Positions 48,689 through 57,692 of a stretch of 64,000 nt of DNA are shown piece after piece. The position numbers were made by a program, and so were the translations under genes. Where the stretch lies: contig NZ_CP015623.1 in NCBI RefSeq assembly GCF_001643015.1, forward strand, positions 1 to 64,000, written 5' to 3'. This DNA comes from Corynebacterium crudilactis. GTDB taxonomy: Bacteria; Actinomycetota; Actinomycetes; Mycobacteriales; Mycobacteriaceae. The notes under the pieces were generated by a model. That model saw only the letters and a list, made by a program, of their open reading frames with translations, did no database searches and was not told the DNA's origin. Positions within the stretch are counted from its first letter, which is position 1; each line of letters opens with the position of its first letter.

Positions 48689-50163
48689 ATTCCCAGGATA
48701 GTCGTACCCACTTGCCTTTGGCAAGATTTGAAGAAAAAACGGCTATGACCTGGGGTTTTTCATGCCAAATTACTCAATCTGAGAGTAATCAGGACGTAAT
48801 ATGTAATACAACCAAAAAATGTTCTCCTAGGATTATTGAGACACTGGAGCCTGCACAGGGTTTTTCAGGGATGTCGTTTGAGTCCGCTCTGGGAACTTGC
48901 CCCCAGGAGGCCTTGAGGCGGTTTTCGAGGCTACGCACCCTGGATGGAATTTTATGTCGCCTGCGCACGGAAAAAGGCCAAGACACTTTTAGCAAAAAGT
49001 TCCGTGGCTTGCCCCAGGGGCTGACCACGGAGCAAGAGTTAGAATGGGCGCTCCGCGAAGCGGAGGCCGATCACGACGCGGAAAGCGCTTTTACCGCGTG
49101 GGCGCACGCACTCGATCGCACTTTCAACTTGCGCCGCGATGGCCGGGCGAAATCTTTCATCCTCCCTGCCCCCGAATCGGGTCTCCGATGGCAAAGCAGG
49201 AAACTATGGATCGAGGGCGCTCTTGCCGACCCCCAGGTCACTACCGCTCCTGCCATGAAACGGATGGCCAAAAAGCACCTGCCGATTTTGCTACATGCAA
49301 TTTCGGATTTTGCTGATGGTGTGACCGGCTGTGGAGTTGCCGCATCTCATGCCACTATCGCACGACGCGCGCGTCAGATCGCGGTAGAGCGACCAGAAAT
49401 TGATCCTGGCGGGCGTGGAAAGCCACTGCATCAGATGACCGCCGATTCGATTGAAAAAAACGTCCGCACCCTGCGCGCGGTTCTCCGAAATACTGGTTGG
49501 GCGGTGGATTGCGCGGGTGGCCGCCACCTCACGACAGTAGAAAGATGTCTTGCAAAAATCCTTTTTGGGATCAATCAGACAAAAGTCGCGTCGGTGCAGG
49601 ATTTGGTCACCCCAGAAAGAGCTTGGGTGCGGGAAGAACCCCGCGATGCACGCCCAAATTGGGCGACCTCATCCAACGCTTTTACGCTGCGTTTGGCGGC
49701 TCGAAGCCTGTGGAAAACCGCGCGGAAAATCATGTTTTCGTCCACCTATCCCGCTAGGGCTCAGGTTTCTTTTATCTTTAAGATATTCATTGGGTTACTC
49801 AAAAAAATAAAATCGTTTGAGATTCAAAAATCTGCTCCGAAGCGAAGAAAAACCAACCGCTTTGCAGGCGTCCCCGATCCCAGCCGGGAATCACAGAAAA
49901 TCACCGCTGATTTGCGACAGTCGTGGGGCTGGCTCCTGCCTAAAACACGCTCCGGACAGCGAATGGATCCACGAGTCGTTGCACGCATCATCGACGAGGA
50001 AGGTGGATCACATCTCACTGCAAAAAAGATAAAAACATTCGTTGACCTGCGACTTTCTATGAATTTTTGGGAATTCAGCCCCGCCAGGATCAAGAATCGG
50101 CTGGCCTGGTTCCGCACGATTCTGCGGGATCTGCTTGGCACGCGGGGGGAAGATTTGCTGTGA
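48676..50163 (+). CDS. putative second replication protein with winged-helix segment
   Basis: 495 residues. I do not recognise a named family. A central stretch (SHATIARRARQIAVERPEID, later KNVRTLRAVLRNTGWAVDCA, GGRHLTT) reads like the winged helix of phage and plasmid replication proteins, and basic segments lie on each side. AAGGGA lies 6 nt before the ATG at 48676; an ATG at 48670 is possible. The antisense-RNA-like leader supports a Rep role. The C-terminal third is Lys-rich and more AT-rich than neighbours. If real, the plasmid is a two-replicon fusion. Confidence 0.5.
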   Translation: MRIVDSQDSRTHLPLARFEEKTAMTWGFSCQITQSESNQDVICNTTKKCSPRIIETLEPAQGFSGMSFESALGTCPQEALRRFSRLRTLDGILCRLRTEKGQDTFSKKFRGLPQGLTTEQELEWALREAEADHDAESAFTAWAHALDRTFNLRRDGRAKSFILPAPESGLRWQSRKLWIEGALADPQVTTAPAMKRMAKKHLPILLHAISDFADGVTGCGVAASHATIARRARQIAVERPEIDPGGRGKPLHQMTADSIEKNVRTLRAVLRNTGWAVDCAGGRHLTTVERCLAKILFGINQTKVASVQDLVTPERAWVREEPRDARPNWATSSNAFTLRLAARSLWKTARKIMFSSTYPARAQVSFIFKIFIGLLKKIKSFEIQKSAPKRRKTNRFAGVPDPSRESQKITADLRQSWGWLLPKTRSGQRMDPRVVARIIDEEGGSHLTAKKIKTFVDLRLSMNFWEFSPARIKNRLAWFRTILRDLLGTRGEDLL

Positions 50164-50264
50164 TTCCGCGTCGATTCTCCTACGCTTTTAGAGCTTCCCA
50201 CCTGCTACCGGTTCTTCTGGTTTCTGCCTATTCTGTCACCCGCCTAAAATCGTCTGACCAGTGT

Positions 50265-50286
50265 GTGGACAGTCCCCTGATATGTT
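50265..50286 (+). promoter_or_regulatory. plasmid-type promoter of the cutinase-family gene
   Basis: GTGGACAGTC (50265-50274), 6 nt, TATGTT (50281-50286). The box overlaps a GGACAGT motif. A GCCGGTG/CACCGGC hairpin lies in the leader. Confidence 0.5.
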
Positions 50287-50368
50287 TTTCGCGCGGCAGG
50301 CCCTGGGCCGGTGACACCGGCAAAACGCAGCAACCTGTCGCAGATAGACCTCTTGAGAGGAGGATTCC

Positions 50369-53137
50369 ATGAGATTTTCACAATCCCTTTCGGCGGTTGG
50401 CGCTACCTGCGCCACAGTTGCAGTTGTTTCGGGAATGCTGTCCCCTCCGGTAGCCACAGCCCAAACCGAGGACGTGTTAGCGCAGGTCGTTGACGCAATT
50501 CCTGGCGCGGTTCAGCTACCAGATCTTGATGGCCTTCCTGGAACGGCTGGTGGACTTACCGCCGAATCGGGGATTTCAGCTCTGAAACAAAACGAAATGG
50601 TACAAAACGCCTTGGCGTGGGAAACCAACACGAAAGCGCCGGTCACGGAAGTGTCCGCTGGTGTTCAGTGTGCTCCACTGATGCTGGTTGCGGTTCCTGG
50701 AACGTTTGAGATTAACCGCGATCAAAGCGCATCGGAACCGGTGGGCATGTTGGGATCATTTGCGGAGCCGCTGCAGGCGTTGGGTTCGGGGTTTTCTCAG
50801 ACCTACATTGCTTATGACGCCGACGCCGGTGTGTCTGGTACAAGCTACGCGCAGTCGGTGCAACGAGGCGTTGAAAAAACGTTGGCCACAATTCAGGATG
50901 CACAAGACAACTGTGATGGTCGTGTGGTGCTGGCTGGTTTTTCCCAGGGTGCTCATATCGCTGGTGATGTGGCCACTTTGATCGGCAACCGCCAGACCGG
51001 TGTTGATCCTTCGACGGTTGCTGGTGTTGTGTTGTTCGCTGATCCTAAGCGTGACGAGAATGCGAACGTTTTGGTGGGTACTTCTGCGGAGGTTCCCACA
51101 TTGCCTGCAGTGGTGGGTGATGCGGTTGAGAAGTTGATGGAAGATCCTTCGATTGCTCAGTTGCAGATGACGGCTGGCCAAGTGTCTGGCATTGCTGGCC
51201 AGTTGTTGGGCGGACAGTCTGATGCGGGTGCGGAGAAAACGTCTGCGCCGGTGGTGGCTGGTCAACAATCATCGCCTACGTCGTCGGTTACGCCGTCCCA
51301 TGAGTCATCGGCTGTTGAGATGACTAATTCCTCTGCGACTGTTCAGGCCCCAACGTTTTCTTCTGCGGTGCATTCTGTTGCGGCTCCGGTGAAGGTGTCG
51401 CAGGCAAGCAACATCACGGGTTTTTCTGACACTGTTGATCCTGAGCTTCCAACTTTTGATGACAGTGATGATGACGCAACCCGCGAGGCTGCGACTGGCG
51501 TTATTGTCCCTGGTCGTTTGGGTGATTCCCCACGTCAGTCGGTGCTTGTGGATTTGTCGGATGCGGAGAAAGCATCCCTCGAATTGGGTGTTGGCCAGGT
51601 GTGGGCGACACCAGAAAACATGGCGGTGTTGGCGGATCATTCCGACATCATTGCTGAACGCACTGATTTGGTGTTCGACAAGGTGTTGGATGCGGGTACT
51701 CAAGACACGGTGGATCGTGTGTTGGGTCGTGATTTGGTGCTACAGGATCAGGTTGGCCAGGTTTATCGCGCGGGTGCGTGTGATGAATTGACGTTTGCTG
51801 ACTGTGTGAGTCTGTTTAGTGGTGCCGCTGGTATCGCTGCGTTGACGCTGCAGTTGGAGACGATTGGTGATGATGTTCCATCAGATTTGGTGGGTATTCC
51901 TGCCGGTAATTTGATGGAGACCGGTTGTGTGGATGCGTCGGCGTCGGCGTGTGCTGCAACACCTGTGGCGGAGTCGTCTACGTTGCCGGTGGCGGAGTTT
52001 TCGCAGATCAGTGATGTTTCTTCGGTGGTGGGTGGAGTGTCTGGTGATGCTTCTGGTGATGTGGTGGAGTCTTCGGAGTCCACGGCGTCGGAAACCCCAA
52101 CATCTGAGTCATCTGAATCGTCTGCGTCATCTGTTGCTGCAGCGGGTGCGCAGTCGCGCCCCACGACGGAACCTGCGGAGGAAGCATCGTCGTCTACGAC
52201 ATCAGCTGCAGCGGGTGCGGTGTCCCGCCCCACCACGTCGGAGTCGCCAACAACAGCTTCGACTACTGCTTCAACGTCGAAGAAGTATGAGGGCACGTTG
52301 GGTGGTGCGACAACAGGTGTGTCACCTGATGGTGAGGAAGTTCAGGGCATTTCCCCGATCACCATGAATGCGGTGGCTGGTGGCGGTGTCGCCGGTCAGC
52401 GTGAGCAAGGTTTTGGTGATTTGGTGGGTTCCGTGGTGTCGCTGTGTGTTCCTGGCGACATTGTTTGTTCGTTGCCTGAGAATTCGCAGTTGGCGCGTGA
52501 TTTGGTTCAGATCGGTGAAAACATCAGCACCAACATGGCGGGTGTGGCGAAGGAAGCTCTTGCTGGCAACACTCGTATGGGTGGCTTGCTGGCTGTTGAG
52601 GCTGTCAACACGATTGCGCAGGTCTCTGGGCTTCCACCGCTGAAACTGTCGCCTGAGACCATTGAAATGCTGATTACGCTGGTTACGGGTGGTGCGATGA
52701 TTGCAGCTGGTGATCCTACGGGTGCCGGTGTGGCGATGATTGCATCGACTATTGGACAGATGCCGCAAGCGTTGCCGGAATTGTATGCGCAGTTGCAGGA
52801 TATTCCGGTGATTATTGAGGCGTTGCCTGGTGTGGCTGACAATGTTGCTCGCAACCTCGGGTTGGCGGATATTGCACAGCGTTTGGGTGTGGGCTTCGAG
52901 AATGCGGGAATGACCAATATTACTGATATTGGTAATTTGCCTGCAGCGGTAACCTCGATGGCCACCGACTTGTTGGAGGATAATTCAGGGTTGATGGATC
53001 TTGCCACCAATCCTGATTATTTGAAGACGGGTGCCCACTCCGAGGCTGGTTTCCGATCGGTTTACATCGCTGATGGGATCGAATCGTTTACATGGTCGCA
53101 GGATTGGGTGGCTGCAATTCGTGAAATGGTGTCCTAA
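50369..53137 (+). CDS. secreted multi-domain cutinase-family serine esterase
   Basis: 922 residues. Signal peptide about 1-31 (cleavage after VATA). The cutinase-like alpha/beta domain (about 90-260) has the GFSQG nucleophile motif (Ser near 192) and a Cys pair (GVQCAP and DNCDGR). A Ser/Thr/Glu-rich stalk lies near 560-640 and a hydrophobic helical C-terminal domain (about 690-900) follows. Cutinase-like enzymes of mycolata and LysB of their phages cut ester bonds of polyesters or mycolic-acid envelopes. The size is four times that of a plain cutinase. GAGGA precedes the ATG. Confidence 0.82.
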   Translation: MRFSQSLSAVGATCATVAVVSGMLSPPVATAQTEDVLAQVVDAIPGAVQLPDLDGLPGTAGGLTAESGISALKQNEMVQNALAWETNTKAPVTEVSAGVQCAPLMLVAVPGTFEINRDQSASEPVGMLGSFAEPLQALGSGFSQTYIAYDADAGVSGTSYAQSVQRGVEKTLATIQDAQDNCDGRVVLAGFSQGAHIAGDVATLIGNRQTGVDPSTVAGVVLFADPKRDENANVLVGTSAEVPTLPAVVGDAVEKLMEDPSIAQLQMTAGQVSGIAGQLLGGQSDAGAEKTSAPVVAGQQSSPTSSVTPSHESSAVEMTNSSATVQAPTFSSAVHSVAAPVKVSQASNITGFSDTVDPELPTFDDSDDDATREAATGVIVPGRLGDSPRQSVLVDLSDAEKASLELGVGQVWATPENMAVLADHSDIIAERTDLVFDKVLDAGTQDTVDRVLGRDLVLQDQVGQVYRAGACDELTFADCVSLFSGAAGIAALTLQLETIGDDVPSDLVGIPAGNLMETGCVDASASACAATPVAESSTLPVAEFSQISDVSSVVGGVSGDASGDVVESSESTASETPTSESSESSASSVAAAGAQSRPTTEPAEEASSSTTSAAAGAVSRPTTSESPTTASTTASTSKKYEGTLGGATTGVSPDGEEVQGISPITMNAVAGGGVAGQREQGFGDLVGSVVSLCVPGDIVCSLPENSQLARDLVQIGENISTNMAGVAKEALAGNTRMGGLLAVEAVNTIAQVSGLPPLKLSPETIEMLITLVTGGAMIAAGDPTGAGVAMIASTIGQMPQALPELYAQLQDIPVIIEALPGVADNVARNLGLADIAQRLGVGFENAGMTNITDIGNLPAAVTSMATDLLEDNSGLMDLATNPDYLKTGAHSEAGFRSVYIADGIESFTWSQDWVAAIREMVS

Positions 53138-53174
53138 ACCGTTTTGCAGGTGGGTTGTTGCCGTTTAACACAGA

Positions 53175-53216
53175 CAGGGCCTGAACATGTTGCCAACATG
53201 TTCAGGCCCTGCTTTT
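53175..53216. terminator. strong intrinsic terminator after the esterase gene
   Basis: Near-perfect 18-bp arms (CAGGGCCTGAACATGTTG and complement) with almost no loop, then CTTTTG. It also lies past the 3' end of the convergent IHF gene. Confidence 0.85.
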
Positions 53217-53232
53217 GCGTTGTGGAGGGTTT

Positions 53233-53577
53233 TTACAGGTGGGTGAGTCCCTGCTTCTCGTCAATGGTTCGGCACAGTTCACGGACTGATTCGAGCTGTC
53301 CTGCACCCAAGCCTTTGATGCGTCGGTTTTCTGCGATTTTGAGTCCCTGCATCGCTTCTGTGGCCTTCACTTTTCCAAGACCTGGAAGGCTCTGCAGGAA
53401 TTCTGACACGCGGGTTCGAGTCAAAATTTCGTTGCTGAACGCCTGCTCCAAACCGGTGGTGGCGCTAATTTCACGCTGGCTGAGACTGTTTTTCCATGCG
53501 GCGCGTACTCGGCGGGATTCTGCGGCTTTCGCTAGTGCTGCAGCGCGTTGTTCGGCGGTGAGGGTTGGTAGTGCCAT
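53233..53577 (-). CDS. mihF: actinobacterial integration host factor (mIHF)
   Basis: 114 residues. MALPTLTAEQRAAALAKAAE start, then LPGLGKVKATEAMQGL and the basic motif AENRRIKGLGAGQ match mycobacterial IHF, a nucleoid protein that binds and bends DNA and helps phage integration. It has a helix-two-turn-helix of this type rather than the HU/IHF fold. A plasmid copy may help the tyrosine recombinase or oriV. AAGGAG precedes the ATG. It is last in a leftward run with the genes at 53621-54783. Confidence 0.93.
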   Translation of the reverse strand: MALPTLTAEQRAAALAKAAESRRVRAAWKNSLSQREISATTGLEQAFSNEILTRTRVSEFLQSLPGLGKVKATEAMQGLKIAENRRIKGLGAGQLESVRELCRTIDEKQGLTHL

Positions 53578-53620
53578 GGGATACTCCTTGAAAATGGTTG
53601 GGATGAAAAAAGGGGGTGGG

Positions 53621-54271
53621 TTAAACAGTGGCGGGTGCCGTGATGTTTTCTTGCGGGGTTTTCTTCACGTCGTTGTAGCGTCGAATTGTGTCAGCGATGG
53701 CGAAACAGGCAGTGACGTAGTGGTGGTCGTAGACGGAGAAGTCTGCTTCCCAGTAGAAATCTTGGGAGAGAACGGTGTCTTCGTCCCTTGCCCATTCTCG
53801 TGCAGTGTATTCGTTGTCGGTGTGGTGTGACGCTTGAGTACACAACGCTTCAACGTCGATGTTTTTGTCGTATTCTTTCGCATACGCTTCGGCTGCTTCG
53901 CGCACTCGGTGGAGGAATTGCTCGGGTGAAAACCTCTTTTCTGTGCCTCGTTGTGCGAAGCCAAGTTTTTCCGCCCAATAGTGAAAATCAATGGAGGGCA
54001 TGGTGTCGTTGGTTGTCGCATGTGGATTAAAGAAATCGAACATGTCATACAGTCGGGAGAAAGTGTAGCCGTCGCCCACGTCTCCGGAAATTGCTAAATG
54101 GCCTGGCCAGGTGACAATTTCCCAGGCATATGTGTTGGTTCCTGGTGTTGCGACGCGGAGATGGCGGTACACGCCATCCTCACGGATGATGGTGAGTTCG
54201 TGATCTTTGGTGGCGTCTTTGGCGAAATAGTCCCACTCCTGTTCAAGGGTGTTGTTCATGAGGTCAAACAT
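53621..54271 (-). CDS. hypothetical protein, 216 aa
   Basis: Rich in aromatic residues (WDYFAKDAT, DFHYWAEKL, DFYWEADFSVYDHHYV), acidic, soluble. Proteins like this occur in actinophage genomes, but I know no function. The start is ATG 54271 or, 12 bp on, ATG 54259; neither has a strong ribosome site. Confidence 0.65.
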   Translation of the reverse strand: MFDLMNNTLEQEWDYFAKDATKDHELTIIREDGVYRHLRVATPGTNTYAWEIVTWPGHLAISGDVGDGYTFSRLYDMFDFFNPHATTNDTMPSIDFHYWAEKLGFAQRGTEKRFSPEQFLHRVREAAEAYAKEYDKNIDVEALCTQASHHTDNEYTAREWARDEDTVLSQDFYWEADFSVYDHHYVTACFAIADTIRRYNDVKKTPQENITAPATV

Positions 54272-54285
54272 CGGGGTGTCCGTTT

Positions 54286-54783
54286 CTACGTGGTGGGGGA
54301 AATCAGCTGGGTTAACGCTTTACGCACATCATCGTCATCGTCTCGTAAACTGTTAATGACCTCCACAATCTTGCTGGCTGGCACGACCTGCTCTTCTGTA
54401 GGCGTTGGCCCGTTAGAGTCGTTGAGTTCACGAATCATCGCGGGGATATGGTTCAATGCCTCCACAAGTGGATTTGGGCGCCCCTCCCCCGCTGGATAGG
54501 CGGTGAGGTAGAGGGATAGTGGTTCGTCGTGTTCCACGCTGAACACGTCGTTGGCAGCATCAGCATCGGAGCTGTGGAACGCTTTTGCTTCCTCAAAGCT
54601 TTGGGCGAGGACGTACCATCCAACATGGTCGTTGTTGCGGAATTCGATGCCGATGTCACCTTCGTCGTTTTTGCTGACCTTTACGGTGAGGCTTCCGCCA
54701 GCCATGTTTTCTTCCACGGATTGGTGGAAGGTGGGTGCGTGTTCCACGGCCTCGGGGGCGTTGTGGGCGACAAGGTTGGTCAC
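54286..54783 (-). CDS. hypothetical protein, 165 aa
   Basis: Acidic soluble protein with a beta-rich N-terminal part (GSLTVKVSKNDEGDIGIEF) and a helical C-terminus. GTG start at 54783 after AGAAAGAAG. The next gene starts 14 bp after its stop. Function unknown. Confidence 0.65.
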   Translation of the reverse strand: MTNLVAHNAPEAVEHAPTFHQSVEENMAGGSLTVKVSKNDEGDIGIEFRNNDHVGWYVLAQSFEEAKAFHSSDADAANDVFSVEHDEPLSLYLTAYPAGEGRPNPLVEALNHIPAMIRELNDSNGPTPTEEQVVPASKIVEVINSLRDDDDDVRKALTQLISPTT

Positions 54784-54829
54784 GGGGTCTTCTTTCTAAA
54801 CGTTGTTGTTGTGGGGGGCACAATGAAAA

Positions 54830-55024
54830 TTACGGGCCACATTTTTTCTTTGCCTGGATCATGCCCTGTTGCTTTGTCAGTATTGGACTTCTGTGGGGGT
54901 TCACGTGATTTGAATGACCACACCATGGGTGGGTGGCTAAACGGTGCTTTCTGTGGGGAATGAAAACAGTGTTGGAGTACATTCCATCTCCCATCTTTGA
55001 TTCCGGTGCCACAGTCGGTGGCAT
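54830..55024 (-). CDS. small basic protein, 64 aa
   Basis: Reads MPPTVAPESKMGDGMYSNTV onward, His/Lys-rich, with Cys in HPWCGHSNH and at the end (KKKCGP). AAGGGAAAAG lies 4-5 nt before the ATG at 55024, and a complete plasmid-type promoter is 40 bp upstream. The His/Cys pattern could bind a metal. No family recognised. Confidence 0.5.
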   Translation of the reverse strand: MPPTVAPESKMGDGMYSNTVFIPHRKHRLATHPWCGHSNHVNPHRSPILTKQQGMIQAKKKCGP

Positions 55025-55065
55025 GTACTTTTCCCTTTTGGGTGTTTTCAAGGGAACGCTGATTA

Positions 55066-55096
55066 ATCTATCGAGTGGGTGTTCACATATGCCCGA
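55066..55096 (-). promoter_or_regulatory. plasmid-type promoter of the 55024 gene
   Basis: Leftward: CGGGCA (55096-55091), exact GTGAACACCC (55087-55078), 6 nt, TAGATT (55071-55066). Complete example of the class. Confidence 0.65.
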
Positions 55097-55099
55097 ACG

Positions 55100-55903
55100 C
55101 TATGGAGTGGGGCTGGCAAGGGTACTGACTGTGGTGTTGCCGACTTTCTGCGAGGTCAGGGTGAACAAACCAGCACAAAGACCTGCAACAACAGCGTTTG
55201 CTTCCCACCTGCGGGGCGTGGGGTGTGTCCAGGGGTGTTGTGAGGCGGACAGTAGTAGTTGCTGCCAGTGCTCAACAGGGTGGGTGTGGGGTGTGTGTGC
55301 GGTGTCGCCGCTGAGAAGCCAGGGTGGGAGCATTCCACCGGCTTTGGCCATCATGTTGATGATGTCGGTGCTGATGTGGTGGGTGTTGGGTGTGCGTACC
55401 CATTCGATGCTGCGCTGGTTGTCGAGGGTGATGGCGTGGCAGGTGTTTTCTTCGGGGAGTGCTCCGGGACTTGCGGTGTGGTCGCTGGTGGCTGCAGGTG
55501 GGGTGTGGGTGGTGTCCCAGACGAGGGTGATGCGTGGGTGAAGTGTGCTGGGAAGCTCTGGGGTGGTGGTGAACAGATGGGTGCGTGCCAGGCGTTGGAC
55601 TGCGGGTGCGGTGGTGTCGTTGATGATGATTAGCTGGGAGTCGGACAGTCTGGTGGCTTGCCAGTGGCGGAGTCGTCCGGTGATGGTGTGGTTGGGGGCT
55701 GGGGGGAGTGTGCCGTAGGTGCGGGTGATCCACTGTTCGAGTGGTGCGGGGTTGGGGTCTCCTGGGGTGAGTCCGTCATGTTGGCCTCGGATTTGTTCAT
55801 CCAGGTGCGCCATGGCGGCACTTTGGTCGCTGCTTAGCCAGAGGGTGGTGGCGTCACGGTCTTTGAGGTGGCGTTGGGGTGTGCTGATTTTCATGGGGAT
55901 CAT
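55100..55903 (-). CDS. hypothetical protein, 267 aa
   Basis: His/Thr/Pro-rich soluble protein with an Ala/Val-rich hydrophobic segment near the C-terminus (EANAVVAGLCAGLFTLTSQK). No family recognised. The start lies inside the 3' end of the gene at 55854; ATG 55903 and ATG 55894 are both possible. Confidence 0.6.
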   Translation of the reverse strand: MIPMKISTPQRHLKDRDATTLWLSSDQSAAMAHLDEQIRGQHDGLTPGDPNPAPLEQWITRTYGTLPPAPNHTITGRLRHWQATRLSDSQLIIINDTTAPAVQRLARTHLFTTTPELPSTLHPRITLVWDTTHTPPAATSDHTASPGALPEENTCHAITLDNQRSIEWVRTPNTHHISTDIINMMAKAGGMLPPWLLSGDTAHTPHTHPVEHWQQLLLSASQHPWTHPTPRRWEANAVVAGLCAGLFTLTSQKVGNTTVSTLASPTP

Positions 55904-56609
55904 TGTCGCAGGGGCGTGTGCGCGGAGCTGTGGCGATCACGTATTCGTCGTGTGGCCAGCTGACATCGACTGATCCGGTGTCTGTGTGGAGTCGCATGGT
56001 GTGGGAGGTTCGGCGTTCTTGGCGCACGATGCTGCGAATGTTGGCGTAGGAAATCAGCGCCCGGCGTTTTTTGGTGACGGGAACGAGGTTGGGGGTGGTT
56101 CGTAGTGTTTGGGCGATTCCTTGGGTGGTGGGTGCGGGAAGGTCGAGGTTGGGGGTGGTGAGTGCTGCGTAGAGGATGGATCCATCTGGCATGGGGAATG
56201 CGAAGTGCCGCCAAATGCGGTGGATGATTTTTGGGGCGGTGACCAGCTGGTTCGGGGTGATTAGGGTGCGCCAGTCCCCCAGGTTGAAGCTGGTGCGGGT
56301 GAGGATGTTGATGTTGTACTGCAGTCCGAAGTCACGTACCTGCAGTGCAGCGTCGGTGTGGCGGTCGGTGATATGGGTGTCTGCCCATGCCCACGTCCAA
56401 ATCTTGTTGTGGAACACGCCAATGGGATGGATGTGTGCGGTGAGGATGTGGCCGGTTCGGGTGAGGAATTCGGCGGTGCCATCTGAATGGAGCTGCCAGC
56501 GGGGTGTTTTGCCTAGTGTGGCTGCGAAGTGCAGCTGATATTCGGTGGAGGCGAGTGCGGAGTCATCGAGTGCGGCTTTGAGGTGACTGTAGGTGCCTGG
56601 CAGGTTCAT
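55854..56609 (-). CDS. hypothetical protein, 251 aa, possibly DUF6882-like
   Basis: Contains KIWTWAWADTHI (near residue 65), similar to the W-x-W-A-W motif of DUF6882 proteins, and a C-terminal beta-rich part (SVDVSWPHDEYVIATA). Cytoplasmic. The function of the family is unknown. A plasmid-type promoter lies 33 bp upstream of the ATG at 56609. Confidence 0.6.
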   Translation of the reverse strand: MNLPGTYSHLKAALDDSALASTEYQLHFAATLGKTPRWQLHSDGTAEFLTRTGHILTAHIHPIGVFHNKIWTWAWADTHITDRHTDAALQVRDFGLQYNINILTRTSFNLGDWRTLITPNQLVTAPKIIHRIWRHFAFPMPDGSILYAALTTPNLDLPAPTTQGIAQTLRTTPNLVPVTKKRRALISYANIRSIVRQERRTSHTMRLHTDTGSVDVSWPHDEYVIATAPRTRPCDNDPHENQHTPTPPQRP

Positions 56610-56641
56610 GGGGCTTCTTTCGGCGGTGAATGATTGTGGGG

Positions 56642-56663
56642 ACAGTACCACTAGGGTGTTCAC
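56642..56663 (-). promoter_or_regulatory. plasmid-type promoter of the 56609 gene
   Basis: Leftward: exact GTGAACACCC (56663-56654), 6 nt, TACTGT (56647-56642). Confidence 0.6.
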
Positions 56664-56782
56664 GCCGCGTTGGGGTGGGAAATGCGAAACCCCCAGTGTG
56701 GGCTGGGGGTTTATGCGCTGTTCTTTGCTCTTTCGCCACGAAAAAACAGTTTTCGGTAGGTTGTCACCCACCAAAAAGAACC

Positions 56783-57223
56783 TCACGATGATGCGGATGG
56801 CATCGCCAATGATTTTACCATTGGGGCGTTGAAAATCATTGCGGTTGGTGAATCTGGGGTGAGTTCGAGTCGCAGACCACGTGGGGTGGCGCAGATAGCT
56901 TCTTTGGCATCCCACTCAAGGTGCCTCCACAACCGGTCGGGGATTTGGGAGCCACGGTTGAACCGTTCCACGATGTAGGTTGTGTACGATTTGCGCAGGC
57001 CAGCGTCGTTGAGGTGCCGGTATGTGTCGTTGAGGGTGAGCTTGTTTTCCTGGTTGCAGACCATTCGGCGTCGCGCACCATCGAATTCGCGGTAACTGGG
57101 AATCCGATTGTTGATGTCGAAACGGGCGGAACCGATAGCTTTGGCGAGTTCAGCGTCGCTGAATGTCAGTTTGCCTCGGACGGGGTTTTTCTGTGGCGCG
57201 TTGAAAAAGTCGATGTAGCTCAC
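56783..57223 (-). CDS. hypothetical protein, 146 aa
   Basis: Basic soluble protein (LNDTYRHLNDAGLRKSYTTY, ERFNRGSQIPDRLWRHLEWD). GTG start in a 4-bp overlap (GTGA) with the upstream gene, so translationally coupled. No family recognised. Confidence 0.65.
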   Translation of the reverse strand: MSYIDFFNAPQKNPVRGKLTFSDAELAKAIGSARFDINNRIPSYREFDGARRRMVCNQENKLTLNDTYRHLNDAGLRKSYTTYIVERFNRGSQIPDRLWRHLEWDAKEAICATPRGLRLELTPDSPTAMIFNAPMVKSLAMPSASS

Positions 57224-57543
57224 TGCTCTACCTGCCTCGTTTTGGTGCGAATGAGATTGTCGATGGTTTTTGCGATGTCTGCAGGGCTGTTCGATGGGGA
57301 ATACTTGTTGTAGATGGCGTCGCGGTCAACGATGTCTGCATCGAGGCTGTGGATGCGGGTGCTATTCACTTTCCTGACTGTGACCAGGAGGTCTGGGGTG
57401 ACGGTGGCTTCCCAGATCCATTTGCCGGTGGATTTGATGTAGATGACGGATTTGGGGAGGTCGTCGTAGTTGGCCAGGTGGGCGCGGCGTCGTCGGTGTT
57501 CGAGTTGGGTGGTGGTGTGGGGTGGGATGCGCATGAGCGTCAT
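57220..57543 (-). CDS. hypothetical protein, 107 aa
   Basis: Arg-rich N-terminus (LEHRRRRAHL), then beta-like strands (SVIYIKSTGKWIWEATVTPD). AAAGGA is well placed before the ATG at 57543. First gene of a coupled pair. Function unknown. Confidence 0.65.
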   Translation of the reverse strand: MTLMRIPPHTTTQLEHRRRRAHLANYDDLPKSVIYIKSTGKWIWEATVTPDLLVTVRKVNSTRIHSLDADIVDRDAIYNKYSPSNSPADIAKTIDNLIRTKTRQVEQ

Positions 57544-57629
57544 GGTGGGGTTCCTTTCAACGGATCTGTGTTTGTTTGTCTGGTTGAAAGGTTTCCAGGT
57601 GGGGTGTGTGGGGTGCCCGGAAAAGTTTT

Positions 57630-57666
57630 GAACCCCGCTCCTTGTTTGGGTCAAGGAGCGGGGTTC
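57630..57666. terminator. intrinsic terminator at the end of the tiny-peptide operon
   Basis: Perfect 15-bp stem GAACCCCGCTCCTTG and complement, 7-nt loop, T-rich on the leftward side (CAAAACTTTT). Confidence 0.8.
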
Positions 57667-57692
57667 AGTGCTTGCAAACTGTGTGCCAGGTT

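Noticed and set aside
54881..54904. Another plasmid-type promoter (GTGAACCCCC, leftward) before the 54783 gene
   Set aside because: The box has a mismatch at a conserved A, no TAnnnT occurs at the 6-nt position, and it lies within the coding frame of the 64-aa gene.
54933..55541. A + strand frame opposite the 54830 and 55100 genes
   Set aside because: It crosses the 55066-55096 promoter and the end of a better leftward gene, and lacks a clear ribosome site.
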